A stretch of 35,394 nt of DNA from Myxococcales bacterium (GCA_028287115.1 JAQBQF010000032.1:1-35394); one strand, 5' to 3'. Positions 1 through 9,403 are shown, numbered from the stretch's first letter. Notes: generated by a model not told the origin, from the sequence alone. A program made the numbers and translations.

Positions 1-535
1 TGGTGCCCTGCACGGCACCTTGATGGGTGTTTGCAGCGACTTGCACGTCGTGCAGCGCGGAATCACTCGACATGATCATGCGGTTGTACTCCGCGCCGCC
101 GCAGCTTCCGGCAGTCGTCGCGGTCTCGCCCTGGCCGCCGACAACTCGATACAGCTTCGTCACGTGATCGAGCATCGCGCTGTGATCGGAACCGAGGAGC
201 GAGCCTTCGAGGCGGTGCGTGATCGTGAGGAATACCGCGCGCGGGGACGGATCGAGCTTGCTCCACAGATCGCACACGGTGTGGAGATCGCGGCCCGCGA
301 GACCATTCGATTGCTGCGTGTTCGGATCGGACTGGAGCCACCACAGATAGGTATGGAGGAGCCGATCGCGGTTGCCGTCGAGCGTGTACGGGAACAACAG
401 CGCGTCTGGATTCTGTGCATCGCAACCGCCACCGCACCCGAGCGCGTCGGGCGGGGTTGCTTTCGATCCGCCACACGCGAACCCGAGGAGGGCCAACACC
501 ACGATCCGCATGACGCGCATTAGACGCTCGATCAT
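1..535 (-). CDS. putative lipoprotein, partial (runs off left edge)
   Basis: The reading frame is open from the window edge to the start, so the C-terminus is missing. The product begins MIERLMRVMRIVVLALLGFA followed by CGG. This is a basic N-terminus, a hydrophobic stretch and a lipobox-like Cys, so a lipoprotein exported by Sec is likely. The mature part is hydrophilic and Cys-containing (GCGGGCDAQ, later SCGGAEYN). I do not recognise the family. Possible starts are 535, 520 and 511; 511 gives the tightest signal peptide. The frame also stays open upstream to an ATG at 655, which would add a second hydrophobic segment (MYTLFVLTFALLVALLGG). That longer form is less likely because it places the lipobox far inside. 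The gene lies downstream of and parallel to the glycosyltransferase at 920-2926. Confidence 0.6.
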   Translation of the reverse strand, partial: MIERLMRVMRIVVLALLGFACGGSKATPPDALGCGGGCDAQNPDALLFPYTLDGNRDRLLHTYLWWLQSDPNTQQSNGLAGRDLHTVCDLWSKLDPSPRAVFLTITHRLEGSLLGSDHSAMLDHVTKLYRVVGGQGETATTAGSCGGAEYNRMIMSSDSALHDVQVAANTHQGAVQGT

Positions 536-919
536 AACGGCAGCCGGGCCGTGGGCGTACAACTTCTGGGAATTGCCGTTGAACGCGTTCCCGAGCGGTA
601 CACCGCCGAGTAGCGCGACGAGGAGGGCGAAGGTGAGGACGAACAGCGTGTACATGGTCCGTCTCTTCGCAACGACAAGACCAGTCGAGGTCGATGTAGT
701 TTCAGCCTCTTGGCACGCGCGAGCCCGTAGGTGCGACCGCCTTCGCTGACATCCGTGTCAGTGGAGGTCGTGCGGCAACTGCACGATCGAAGCGTGCAAT
801 CTCGGTGCGGTTTCGCGGATGGTCGGGTTGTCTGTAACCGACATGTGATGTGACGACGCGGCGCGCTATCGCTCCGTGATTCCGCCGACGCAGAGCGCTT
901 CGCCGAAACCGTGCGAGCG
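536..919. other. intergenic spacer with two small hairpins
   Basis: No convincing gene was found. Two inverted repeats are visible. The first is CTGACA/TGTCAG (746-751 and 756-761) with a flanking CGACC/GGTCG pair (734-738 and 766-770). The second is TGCACG/CGTGCA (780-785 and 793-798). Neither is followed by a T run, so they are not clear intrinsic terminators. The spacer probably holds the end of the 920-2926 transcript and the promoter of the lipoprotein gene. Confidence 0.4.
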
Positions 920-2926
920 CTAGCGCGACGATCGCTGCCAGACTTCGGCGAGCACGGCACCGCCGGCCGTGATCTCGAAGACCTTGCGAGCGTCGGCGAC
1001 ATCACAGTGATGAGTGCTCGGCGCGTACGTGACGATCCAGTCCGCCTGTCGCGGGTCGTGCGTCATCGGTGTCCACAAGTCTCCACGAAACCACGCGAGG
1101 TGCGCAGGCTCGATGCAATCGCGGTCGACGCGCGCGCCGGGCGCCGCGTGCTCGTTGACGTATGCGACGGCGCGATCGACGCCCTCGCCCCACCACGCGG
1201 TCTCGAACCAGCCGTGCTCGGCGACCGTGCCGCTGCCTCCGACCTGTTCCGCGAAGTAGTCGAGGTAGTAGGGATGGATCCGCACGTCGACGATCGCGAG
1301 ATACGCGAGCAAGGCGGCGGCGAGTGCGAGGAACGCATGCCTCGCGCGCGGCTCGAGCCAGGTCGCGAGCATGTCGAAGCCCGCGGCGGCGAGCAGCGCG
1401 AATGCGACGACGCTCGGCATCACGTAGCGCACGCCGTCCTGGCGCACCGGTGAGAGCGCGACACCGAGCGGGATCACCAAGAAGGCGATCGCCACGAGCG
1501 CGCTCTTCGTGCGCTCGCGCCCGCAACGAATCGCGCCGGCGAGCACGCCGGCGAGCACGCCCAGCGGCACCGTCGCGCACAAGTAGATCACGAAGTAGGA
1601 AGCGCCCGGCGTCGTGGTCATCGCGCCGAGGAATGGCTCGGGGGAGTGCTGCTGGGTCAGCTTCGCGAGCGACTCCGAGAGCGCGTGGATCGGATGCGCC
1701 CAGAGGCGCGGCCACACCGCGTAGAACGTGAGGATCGCGGCGAGTGGGAGGATCCACGCGGCTTCGCGCATCGTCTTGCGCCGCCATTCCGCGGGTGCGT
1801 TGACGACGACGATCAGCGCCGCGAGCACACCGACGAGCCCGTTGACGAACCGCGACGCGATCGCGATCCCGATCACGACCCCGACCCACGCGAGGCGAAT
1901 CCGCAGACGCTTGATGCCGGTGGACTCGAGCTCGTCGTGCACGGTCAGCGCGAGCAACACGGCGAGCGCCCACCACAAGACGGTCGGCGATTCGTGGCCG
2001 ACGATCTGCCCATGCGCGATGAGCGGCGGCAACAACGCCGCGATTCCGCCCGCGAGCACACCGGTGCGCAGGCGATACAGTCGCGCGCCGATCGGCACGA
2101 GCAGCGCACAGCCGAGCGAGAGCCAGAGCGCCGACAACGCGCGCGCGGGACCGTAGCCGTCGGCGAATTGCGCCCCGATGCCGTCGAGCAGCTTCATCAC
2201 CGGCGGATGCTCGAAGTTCCATTGCCACGCCGCGGCGCTAAAGTCTCCCGACAGCAGATTCGTCACGTAGTTGCGCCCGGAGGCCCAGTTGACGTCCTCG
2301 TCCCAGGTCTGGCCGAAGCCGCCGAGATCGATGAGGCGCGCGAGGAGCGCGAGGCCGAGCACGCTCGCGATCGCGATCCACATCGCGCGTGGGACCCGGC
2401 GCAAGCGATCGCGCACGAGCACGAGCAACGTTCCGACGACCACGAGCAGGAGCGCGAGTGCGATCACGCCGTCGAAAGGCGCCGCGCCGGTGTCACTGCC
2501 GAACTGCGCGCGCTCCGGTGGTTCCGGCGACAGCGAGCTCACCGGCACGTACTCGGGATCGCCGCGGCGGCCGACGGGGCTCCAGACCAGGCGTGCGCCC
2601 GGAGGCGCGGCGAACCGGATCGCGACCGGTCCGTGGGGCAGCACGATGCGTTCCTTGACGACGCCGTCTCTGACGAGCTCGTGCCCGGCGACCGAGAGCC
2701 GCGCGGTGCTCGGGCTCACGAACCCGACGATCACCGGGCCGCCACGGACGATCTCGAGCGAGCCCGCGCGCGCCGTGGTTCCCGGTGGATCTTTCGGATC
2801 GCCGGCCACGATCGCGAGTCGGTCGAGCGGCGGCGTCACGACGCACGCGCGCAAGGCGAACAGCCCGATCGCGAGCGCGAACGGAATCGCGCCCCAGTAG
2901 CGGGCGAGCAACGCACGCGACCTCAA
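920..2926 (-). CDS. GT-C membrane glycosyltransferase (PMT/GT39-like)
   Basis: A 668-residue polytopic protein of the dolichyl-phosphate-mannose protein mannosyltransferase/ArnT superfamily (PMT_2-like). Enzymes of this family move a sugar from a polyprenyl-phosphate donor to a lipid, glycan or protein on the outer face of the membrane. The acidic catalytic loop motif TWDEDVNWASG and the following FEHPPVMKLLDG are visible, with many hydrophobic helices after them and a soluble C-terminal domain. The chosen start is a TTG whose last two bases lie in the TGA stop of the upstream gene (TTGA). It gives MRSRALLARYWGAIPFALAI, an immediate first membrane helix. The open frame extends further upstream to 3103, but that part is arginine-rich shadow sequence. 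The gene is co-transcribed with 2923-4587. Donor and acceptor are unknown. Confidence 0.82.
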   Translation of the reverse strand: MRSRALLARYWGAIPFALAIGLFALRACVVTPPLDRLAIVAGDPKDPPGTTARAGSLEIVRGGPVIVGFVSPSTARLSVAGHELVRDGVVKERIVLPHGPVAIRFAAPPGARLVWSPVGRRGDPEYVPVSSLSPEPPERAQFGSDTGAAPFDGVIALALLLVVVGTLLVLVRDRLRRVPRAMWIAIASVLGLALLARLIDLGGFGQTWDEDVNWASGRNYVTNLLSGDFSAAAWQWNFEHPPVMKLLDGIGAQFADGYGPARALSALWLSLGCALLVPIGARLYRLRTGVLAGGIAALLPPLIAHGQIVGHESPTVLWWALAVLLALTVHDELESTGIKRLRIRLAWVGVVIGIAIASRFVNGLVGVLAALIVVVNAPAEWRRKTMREAAWILPLAAILTFYAVWPRLWAHPIHALSESLAKLTQQHSPEPFLGAMTTTPGASYFVIYLCATVPLGVLAGVLAGAIRCGRERTKSALVAIAFLVIPLGVALSPVRQDGVRYVMPSVVAFALLAAAGFDMLATWLEPRARHAFLALAAALLAYLAIVDVRIHPYYLDYFAEQVGGSGTVAEHGWFETAWWGEGVDRAVAYVNEHAAPGARVDRDCIEPAHLAWFRGDLWTPMTHDPRQADWIVTYAPSTHHCDVADARKVFEITAGGAVLAEVWQRSSR

Positions 2927-4587
2927 TGCACGCGCCCCGGACACTGGAAGCCGCGCGTCTTCTTCGCGAGGAACGTGTAGTACTCGCCGTCTTGCTTCAT
3001 GCCCGGCACGTGCATCGTGACTTGCTCGTACCCGTGCGCGAGCCAGTAGCCGGCGCACGGCAATTGCGGCGGTGGATCGGCGGCGCGATGGATCTGATAG
3101 CAAGAGAACACGAACGCCGGGTCGTACTGCGCGAGCAGTGAATCCGATCCGAACTTCGTGTGCCCCGCGCGCGGCCGGATCCGCGGCTCTTCGTGTGCGA
3201 TCCGTTCGGAGACCAGCCCGAACACGTCGATGCCACGCATCCGGCCGTAGTAGGGCTGCGCGCCGGCGCCACCGACGATGCTGAAGTCGTCGTCACGAAA
3301 ACAGCCCGCCATCGCGCGACCGATCGCGGCACGATCTTCGGTGTAGACGATCAAGAACGCCGGCGTATCGATCCCGTGATCGTTGGCGAGGTTGCGTGGC
3401 TGCAGGCTCTCGCGAGTCAGCGCGAGCTGCGTCCCTGCAAACGTGGTGACGACGAGCACCGGCAGCGCCACCGATGCCGCTCTGCGATAGCGCTCCGGGA
3501 TCCGCGCGGCGATCCACTCGAGCCCGAGTGTCACCGCGATCGCCGCGACGACGAACAGCGGCATGATGAAGCGGTGGAGCCCCATGAAGTCGCCGCCGAC
3601 GCTGATCGCATACGGCACGTACACCGCGACCAGCAGCGCACACGCGACCGCGAGCGTGAACCGCGGCGTCTTCGGGCGAACGCCGACCAGGCCGACGATC
3701 GCGAGCGGTAACGCGTAGAGAAGCTTGGTCTGCTGCAGCCAGACCCACATGTAATAGAGGCCGGCCTTGTGCATCTCATGCGCGAGCTGCGGGCTCGACC
3801 ACGGCCCCGCCGCCTTGACGTAGTACGTGTTCGGGAACGGCCAGCCGTAGTACCACCAGCGCCACGCAAACCACGGCGCCCAGATTCCGAGGAACAGCGC
3901 GGCGGCGATCACTTGGTCGCCGTAGCGAAACCCCGACGCCTTCGGCTCCGGCGGTGGCGAGCTCTGGTTGAACCGGCGCAGCACGACCCTGAACGCGGGC
4001 ATCAGCAAGTACGCGATGACGAGCACCGCGGAGATCATCACGCCCTCGGGGCGCGTCATCGCCGATAGCGCGAGCGCGACGGCCGTGCGCCGTAGGGCCC
4101 GCGGTCGGTCCTGCGCCTCGACGAAGCCATCGAGCGCGATCGCGAACAGCATCGTGAACAGCTGGGTCTCGAGGCCGCCCGAGGTCCAGCACGCGAACCC
4201 CGACGAAGACGCGAGCAACAACGCCGGCACCGCAGCCCACGGGGTAGGACGCCCCAGCGCCCGCTCGACCACTCGAAATACCAGGTACAGCGTCACGAGC
4301 GCGCAGATCGTGCCGAGCACGCGGGAGGACCACTCGGGCGAGATCCCGACGACCATCAGCAGCCCGAGCACGACGGTCCACAGAAAATTCGTATAGCCCT
4401 CGACGGGACTACCGAGATTGAACGACAGCTCTCCGTGCTCGGCGAGGTTGCGCGAGAACACGAACGAGATATATGCGTCGTCGGTGACGAAGTTGTACGC
4501 GAGCGAGTGCACGACCAGCACGATCGCGGCCACTCCCAGGAGGAGCCACCGCCCCGAGACCAAGCGAGTCAGCACCGCCGGGACCAT
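2923..4587 (-). CDS. GT-C membrane glycosyltransferase (AftB/ZomB-like)
   Basis: A 554-residue polytopic protein. After the first membrane helix it has the loop motif FVTDDAYISFVFSRNLAEHG, then EGYTNFLWT. The paired Asp (DD) and the EGYTNFLW signature are typical of GT-C glycosyltransferases annotated as AftB-like arabinofuranosyltransferases or as 'ZomB' proteins. About ten hydrophobic segments follow. The soluble C-terminal domain contains GGAGAQPYYGRMRGIDVFGL, also common in this family. The start ATG at 4587 was chosen because the first helix begins shortly after; the longer frame to 4743 is basic shadow sequence over the divergent gene. Its stop overlaps the start of the next GT-C gene. 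The sugar specificity cannot be read from sequence. Confidence 0.82.
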   Translation of the reverse strand: MVPAVLTRLVSGRWLLLGVAAIVLVVHSLAYNFVTDDAYISFVFSRNLAEHGELSFNLGSPVEGYTNFLWTVVLGLLMVVGISPEWSSRVLGTICALVTLYLVFRVVERALGRPTPWAAVPALLLASSSGFACWTSGGLETQLFTMLFAIALDGFVEAQDRPRALRRTAVALALSAMTRPEGVMISAVLVIAYLLMPAFRVVLRRFNQSSPPPEPKASGFRYGDQVIAAALFLGIWAPWFAWRWWYYGWPFPNTYYVKAAGPWSSPQLAHEMHKAGLYYMWVWLQQTKLLYALPLAIVGLVGVRPKTPRFTLAVACALLVAVYVPYAISVGGDFMGLHRFIMPLFVVAAIAVTLGLEWIAARIPERYRRAASVALPVLVVTTFAGTQLALTRESLQPRNLANDHGIDTPAFLIVYTEDRAAIGRAMAGCFRDDDFSIVGGAGAQPYYGRMRGIDVFGLVSERIAHEEPRIRPRAGHTKFGSDSLLAQYDPAFVFSCYQIHRAADPPPQLPCAGYWLAHGYEQVTMHVPGMKQDGEYYTFLAKKTRGFQCPGRVH

Positions 4588-4622
4588 ACCGCGTCGGCGG
4601 GATGGTAACCTGCCGGGGATCG

Positions 4623-7346
4623 ATGGAGCCGCGTACGCCCAGGCCACTCGGTGAAGTCCTGGGCACGGGCGCAGGGACCGGCCTGTACGCGGGCGCGGCC
4701 GCTGGGCTGATCGATGCCGTGTGGTCGTGGGCTCCCGCCGCACAGTTCGTGCCGGGCGTGCCCGGCCGATTGCGGTTCGTGCTGTACACGGCGATCTCGC
4801 ATGGCGCCGTGGGTGCCGTGGTCGGGCTCGTGATCGCGGCGTTCCTGCTCGTGATGTCTCGGGCGACCCGCCTTGGCGATCTCCTGCGCTTCGCGTTCGC
4901 CGACCACGAGGCGAGGCGCGCCCGCGATCCGCGCGAGACGGTCGCCGGAGTCGCGCTCGTGATCGCCGGAATCCCGATCGTCGCGGTCAGCCTGTGGGCC
5001 GCGTATCGATTGCTCGTCCCGGCGCTGGCCGATCGCCATGTGGTCGGCCTCCTGATCATCGTCGCGATGGCGGGCGCGCTCGGAGCGCTTGGTGTTGCCG
5101 TGGTGCTGGCGTTCATCATCGGCCGTGGGGTCGAGCTCGCGCTGCGTCCCGTCGCCGCGCGCGTGCGATTCATCGCGTCGCCGTGGGCACCGTTCGTGAC
5201 CGCAGGCCTGCTCGTCGCGCTCGGGCTGGCGGCGTGGGCCCACCACGACTGGGCGACCGCGCGCATCTTGCCGCTCCGCGGTCCGGTCGTCGCCGTGGTC
5301 GCCGCGATCCTCGCGATCCCTTGCGTCGGTCCGGCGCGCTTCACCATGCAGCCGCTGTTGCGATTGCAAGAGCGCGTGCGGCGGCCGATCACGCGAGTGA
5401 CCGCTCGAATGCGCTCCCTGTTGCAGCGCGTCGTCGGCGGAGCGCTGAACTTCGCGAGTGCGATCGTGATCGCTGCGATCCTGGCGCTCATGCTCGCGAT
5501 CGCGACGCTCGCGATGGGTGGATCAGCCTCGGTGATCAAGGCGTCGATCGCGTACACCGGACTCGGCGGGCCGATCGCACGCAACGTGCGCAACGTGTTC
5601 GATCGCGATCACGACGGCTTCTCGCGGTTCCTCGGCGGCGGGGATTGCAACGACTCCGACGCGGCGATCCACCCAGGTGCTCCGGACATTCCCGGCGACG
5701 GCATCGATCAGAACTGCATGGGTGGCGATGCCGGCCCGCGCGTGCACGAAGACACGGCGTTCACCGCGGTACCACCATCGGTGCCACCCGGCTTCAACGT
5801 CCTCCTGATCACGATCGACACGACGCGCGCCGATCACCTGAGCGCCTACGGTTATTCGCGGGCGACCTCGCCGAACCTCGACAAGCTCGCGGCAGACGGC
5901 ACGTTGTTCGAGAACGGCTGGGCGCACGCGCCTTCGACGCGCTATTCGATGCCGGCGATCCTGACCGGTCGCCTGCCGCTCGACGTGTACTACGACACCA
6001 CCGCCCCACGCTGGCCAGGACTAAGACCAGAAGCCACGACGATCGCCGAATCGCTCAAACCCCTCGGCTTTGTCACCGGGGCATTCACGAACCTCTGGTA
6101 CTTCGATCCCGTGCGCCACATGAACCAGGGCATTGACGAATACGAGAACGACGAGTCCTTGCACCGGGACATCAACGGCCCGGAGAAGTCGACCGGGTCG
6201 TCGTCGAGGCAGCAGTCCGACAAGGCGATCGGCTTCATCACCCGGCACGTCGGTGACCGCTGGTTCTTGTGGGTTCACTACTACGATCCGCACGCCGCGT
6301 ACGAACCGCACCCAGAAGTTCCGTCGTTCGGCACCGACGAGGTCGCGCTCTACGACGGCGAGATCCGGTTCACCGATCTGCACATCGGGCGCGTACTCGA
6401 CGAGTTACGTGCGAAGGGCCTCTACGACAAGACGGTCGTCGTGGTCACCGGTGATCATGGTGAGGGCTTTGGCGAACACGGCGTGCGCAACCACGGGTAT
6501 CATCTGTATTCGGCTCAAACCAAGGTCCCGCTGATCGTCCGCGTGCCTGGCCTTGCGCCGCGCCGCGCTCTCACACCGGCCGCGCATGTCGATATCTTGC
6601 CAACCCTCGTCAACCTCGCCGGCGGCGCTGCGACCGCGGACATGATGGGGCGCTCGCTCGTCGATGTGATCGCGGGCGCCGATCGCGAGCGCACGATCTT
6701 TCAGCAGCTATCGTTCGAGGGCAATCACGAGATGCGAGCGGCCGTTAGCAAGCAGTGTCACGTGATCTACAACGTCAGCCCGGACACGAGCTGGGAGTCA
6801 TACCGGATCGATCTCGATCCGATGGAGGCCCAAGATCTCTCCGGCGATGACGATGAATGCAAGGACACACGCCACGCGCTCGAACGCTGGTACGACGCCG
6901 AACAAGTTCCCGTCGGCGCGGTTGAAGCGCTACTGCCCGGCCGGCCGCCGATCGCCGCGCCGGTCGACGCAGATCTCGGCAACTCCGTGCGCCTGCTCGC
7001 GCTCGATGCGCCGAAGACCGCGCACGCCGGAGAGCCGATCACGCTGACCTGGACCTGGCAGGCGCTCGCTCCGTTCCCGTCCGGCTGGAAGCTGTTCTGT
7101 CATGTCGAGGGGCCGAATCACGCGTTCCTCAACGCAGACCAGCAGCCAACGAGGCCGTTCGAGATCTGGAAAGCCGGCGACTACGTTCGCTACAAGACCA
7201 CCGTCACGCTGCCGCACGGCGCCGCCGGGACGTACACGCTCAAGGTCGGCCTGTTCAAAGGCGATCAGCGTGCGCCTGTTCATGCACCGAACGCGCGCGT
7301 CGACAACAACGCCGTCGACGCCGCGACGATCGAGGTGACGCCATGA
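4623..7346 (+). CDS. membrane-anchored sulfatase-like (alkaline phosphatase superfamily) enzyme with MopE-type Ca-binding motif
   Basis: A 907-residue protein with a four-part layout. Residues about 1-300 carry about seven membrane helices. Residues 327-365 form a MopE-type metal-binding motif (DRDHDGFSRF, GGGDCNDSDA, GDGIDQNC), a known motif of secreted myxobacterial proteins. A sulfatase-fold domain follows, with NVLLITIDTTRADH (metal Asp399) and GDHGEGFGEHG (Asp611, His612). The last 100 residues or so look like a beta-sandwich. The usual sulfatase signature C/S-x-P-x-R is absent. The matching site reads APSTRYSMPAILTG, so Ser438 or Thr439 is the likely nucleophile, as in phosphoethanolamine or phosphoglycerol transferases. 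A transferase or phosphodiesterase acting on an envelope glycan is therefore more likely than a sulfatase. The start at 4623 follows GGGGAT; the frame extends upstream to 4602. Its last bases overlap the next gene (ATGA). Confidence 0.8.
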   Translation: MEPRTPRPLGEVLGTGAGTGLYAGAAAGLIDAVWSWAPAAQFVPGVPGRLRFVLYTAISHGAVGAVVGLVIAAFLLVMSRATRLGDLLRFAFADHEARRARDPRETVAGVALVIAGIPIVAVSLWAAYRLLVPALADRHVVGLLIIVAMAGALGALGVAVVLAFIIGRGVELALRPVAARVRFIASPWAPFVTAGLLVALGLAAWAHHDWATARILPLRGPVVAVVAAILAIPCVGPARFTMQPLLRLQERVRRPITRVTARMRSLLQRVVGGALNFASAIVIAAILALMLAIATLAMGGSASVIKASIAYTGLGGPIARNVRNVFDRDHDGFSRFLGGGDCNDSDAAIHPGAPDIPGDGIDQNCMGGDAGPRVHEDTAFTAVPPSVPPGFNVLLITIDTTRADHLSAYGYSRATSPNLDKLAADGTLFENGWAHAPSTRYSMPAILTGRLPLDVYYDTTAPRWPGLRPEATTIAESLKPLGFVTGAFTNLWYFDPVRHMNQGIDEYENDESLHRDINGPEKSTGSSSRQQSDKAIGFITRHVGDRWFLWVHYYDPHAAYEPHPEVPSFGTDEVALYDGEIRFTDLHIGRVLDELRAKGLYDKTVVVVTGDHGEGFGEHGVRNHGYHLYSAQTKVPLIVRVPGLAPRRALTPAAHVDILPTLVNLAGGAATADMMGRSLVDVIAGADRERTIFQQLSFEGNHEMRAAVSKQCHVIYNVSPDTSWESYRIDLDPMEAQDLSGDDDECKDTRHALERWYDAEQVPVGAVEALLPGRPPIAAPVDADLGNSVRLLALDAPKTAHAGEPITLTWTWQALAPFPSGWKLFCHVEGPNHAFLNADQQPTRPFEIWKAGDYVRYKTTVTLPHGAAGTYTLKVGLFKGDQRAPVHAPNARVDNNAVDAATIEVTP

Positions 7347-9403
7347 ACCAGCGCACGAAGAGCGGGCTGCGCCTCCTAGGCTGGATCGCGCTCGCCGCGC
7401 CCGCGCTGTACCAGTGCGTGCTGCTCGTGACGGCGATCGCCGGGCGCATCGGCTATCCGTACGACCTCGAGTGGATGGAAGGCGGCATGCTGCATCACGC
7501 GCTGCGCCTTCACACGGGTCACAGCCTGTATCCGCCGCCGTCGATCGAGTTCATCCCCTATCTCTACACGCCGCTCTATCCGGCGCTGCTCGCGGTGCTC
7601 GGCAACATCTTCGGGCTCGGTTACAAGATCGGCCGGATCATCTCGGTGCTCTCGCTCGTCGGGATCGCGGTGATCGCGGCGAGCTCGATCGCCTCGCCGC
7701 GGTTCCGCCACATCTCGCGCGGTCCCGCGTACGCCGGCGTCGCGCTCGCACTCGGTCTGTTCGCCGCGATCTATCCGTACGTCGAAGGTTGGTACGACAT
7801 CGTTCGCGCGGACGCCCTGTTCCTGTTCATCGTCACCGGCGGGATCGCCGCCGCCGCGCGCTGGACGCCGGAAGGCGAAGGCCTGGCCGGGCACGTGCGC
7901 GTCGCTGCCGTTGCCGCGATCCTCACGCTGTCGTTCTTCACGAAGCAAACCGGCATCTTCTACGTCGCGCTCGGCGGGGCGATCGTCGCCGTCCTCAACT
8001 GGCGGCGAGCCGCGACTTACATCGCGGTGTCGGCGGTGATCGGGCTCGGGTTCACCGGCATCTTCAACGCGGCGACCGACGGCTGGTTCTGGACCTACGT
8101 CCGCAAGATCCACAGCGCGCACGACTTCAACAAGGATCGCTTCTGGAAGTCGTTCGGCAACATCCTGTGGCACTTCCCGGCGATGACCACGATCGTCGCG
8201 GTCACGCTCGTGATCGTGCTGTACACGTGGCTGCGCCGACCCGGCGAAGGCCTGCGGCGCGAGCTGCCACGCCAGGCCAAGCCGTTCTTGCTGTGGACCT
8301 CGGCATTCGCGGTCTCCACGATCACGGGCGCGATCGGATGGGGCACCGAGTTCGCGCACTTCAACGCGTACATGCCGGCGTTTCTCCACGGCGCACTCGC
8401 CGCGGGTGCTGCGATTCCGGCGCTCGCCGCGTGCGTCGGCATTCTGTGGGCGGCGCGCCCCCGTCACACCTTGGTCGTCAACGGTCCTGCCGCGATCGCG
8501 GTGCTCGCACTCGGGGTCACGCTGTGGAACGCGCGGTGGCAGCCGGCGGACTTCACTCCGACCGAGCGTGATGTCGCCGCCGGCGACAAGCTGATCGCGC
8601 GGATGGCCGCGCTCGACGGCGATGTCTGGATGCCTTCGCATCCCTGGTATCTCTTCCTCGCGGGCAAGCGGCCGCACGTGCATCGGATGGGCGTCAAGGA
8701 CGTGACCGCGCGCCAGACCCGAACCGTGATCGGTCTCGACGAAGGCTTGCGCGATCATCGGTTCGCCTCGCTCGTCCTCGATAATCGCGATCTGTTTGCC
8801 GAGCTCCCCGAGATCCGCAAGTACTACCGGCCCGCGATCAAGCTCCCGACCGACGAGCAGCCGCGGCTGTTCACGGGCGCCGGTTGCGTGGTCTCGCATC
8901 AGCCGCTCGCACCGGACTCGATCTGGATCCCCGCGCTCGTCAGCACGCCACCGGCGGGCGCGAAGGTGCTGTTCGATTTCGAGATGGCGACCTGGGATGG
9001 CTGGACTCGCTCGGGTCCCGCGTGGGGTACCGGCCCGATCAGCGAGCCACTCTCGGGACAGGATCTCGTGATCGGCGCGACGGGCCAGCGGTTCGCGACG
9101 AGCATGAGCGGCGGCGACGCGACGACGGGCCGCGTGACCTCGCCGACGTTCGTGATCGACGGCGCTCGCATGACGCTCAAGCTCGGCGGCAGCTCCGATG
9201 GCGCGAAGCTGCGCGTCGAGCTGTGGGTCGACGGCGCGATCGCACGTAGCGCTGCGGCACCACTTCCCGGTGGCGACACGTTGCGCCCGCAAACCTGGGA
9301 CGTCAGCGATCTGCGCGGCAAGCAAGGCACGCTCGTGCTCGTCGACGACGCGACCAACGGTCACCTCGATGTCGACGACGTGTGGCTGTGGGCCAATCCT
9401 TAG
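7343..9403 (+). CDS. GT-C glycosyltransferase with fused C-terminal lectin-like beta-sandwich
   Basis: A 686-residue protein starting inside the stop of the sulfatase-like gene (ATGA overlap), so the two are translationally coupled. After helix 1 it has the loop motif YPYDLEWMEGGM with Asp41 and Glu43, the expected acidic pair of GT39-type enzymes. Some ten membrane helices follow. From about residue 543 the sequence becomes soluble: VLFDFEMATWDGW, then TSPTFVID, LKLGGSSDG, LRVELWVDG and GHLDVDDVWLW. This pattern resembles the C-terminal beta-sandwich of secreted GH32-type fructosidases and related carbohydrate-binding modules, so it may bind glycan outside the membrane. The domain assignment is by remembered pattern only. 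The gene ends 82 bases before a convergent gene. Confidence 0.8.
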   Translation: MNQRTKSGLRLLGWIALAAPALYQCVLLVTAIAGRIGYPYDLEWMEGGMLHHALRLHTGHSLYPPPSIEFIPYLYTPLYPALLAVLGNIFGLGYKIGRIISVLSLVGIAVIAASSIASPRFRHISRGPAYAGVALALGLFAAIYPYVEGWYDIVRADALFLFIVTGGIAAAARWTPEGEGLAGHVRVAAVAAILTLSFFTKQTGIFYVALGGAIVAVLNWRRAATYIAVSAVIGLGFTGIFNAATDGWFWTYVRKIHSAHDFNKDRFWKSFGNILWHFPAMTTIVAVTLVIVLYTWLRRPGEGLRRELPRQAKPFLLWTSAFAVSTITGAIGWGTEFAHFNAYMPAFLHGALAAGAAIPALAACVGILWAARPRHTLVVNGPAAIAVLALGVTLWNARWQPADFTPTERDVAAGDKLIARMAALDGDVWMPSHPWYLFLAGKRPHVHRMGVKDVTARQTRTVIGLDEGLRDHRFASLVLDNRDLFAELPEIRKYYRPAIKLPTDEQPRLFTGAGCVVSHQPLAPDSIWIPALVSTPPAGAKVLFDFEMATWDGWTRSGPAWGTGPISEPLSGQDLVIGATGQRFATSMSGGDATTGRVTSPTFVIDGARMTLKLGGSSDGAKLRVELWVDGAIARSAAAPLPGGDTLRPQTWDVSDLRGKQGTLVLVDDATNGHLDVDDVWLWANP

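Noticed and set aside
535..655. N-terminal extension of the left-edge lipoprotein to the ATG at 655
   Set aside because: It would put the lipobox about 60 residues inside the protein; a small separate membrane peptide cannot be excluded but lacks support.
746..761. CTGACA/TGTCAG hairpin as an intrinsic terminator
   Set aside because: Short stem and no T run; kept only as a note in the spacer entry.
1646..2980. 444-residue plus-strand open frame opposite the first GT-C gene
   Set aside because: Arg/Glu/Asp/His-rich antisense sequence typical of GC-rich coding DNA; the minus-strand gene has clear motifs and membrane helices.
7376..9364. 662-residue minus-strand open frame opposite the fused GT-C gene
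   Set aside because: Charged, repetitive composition without domains; antisense shadow of a well-supported gene.
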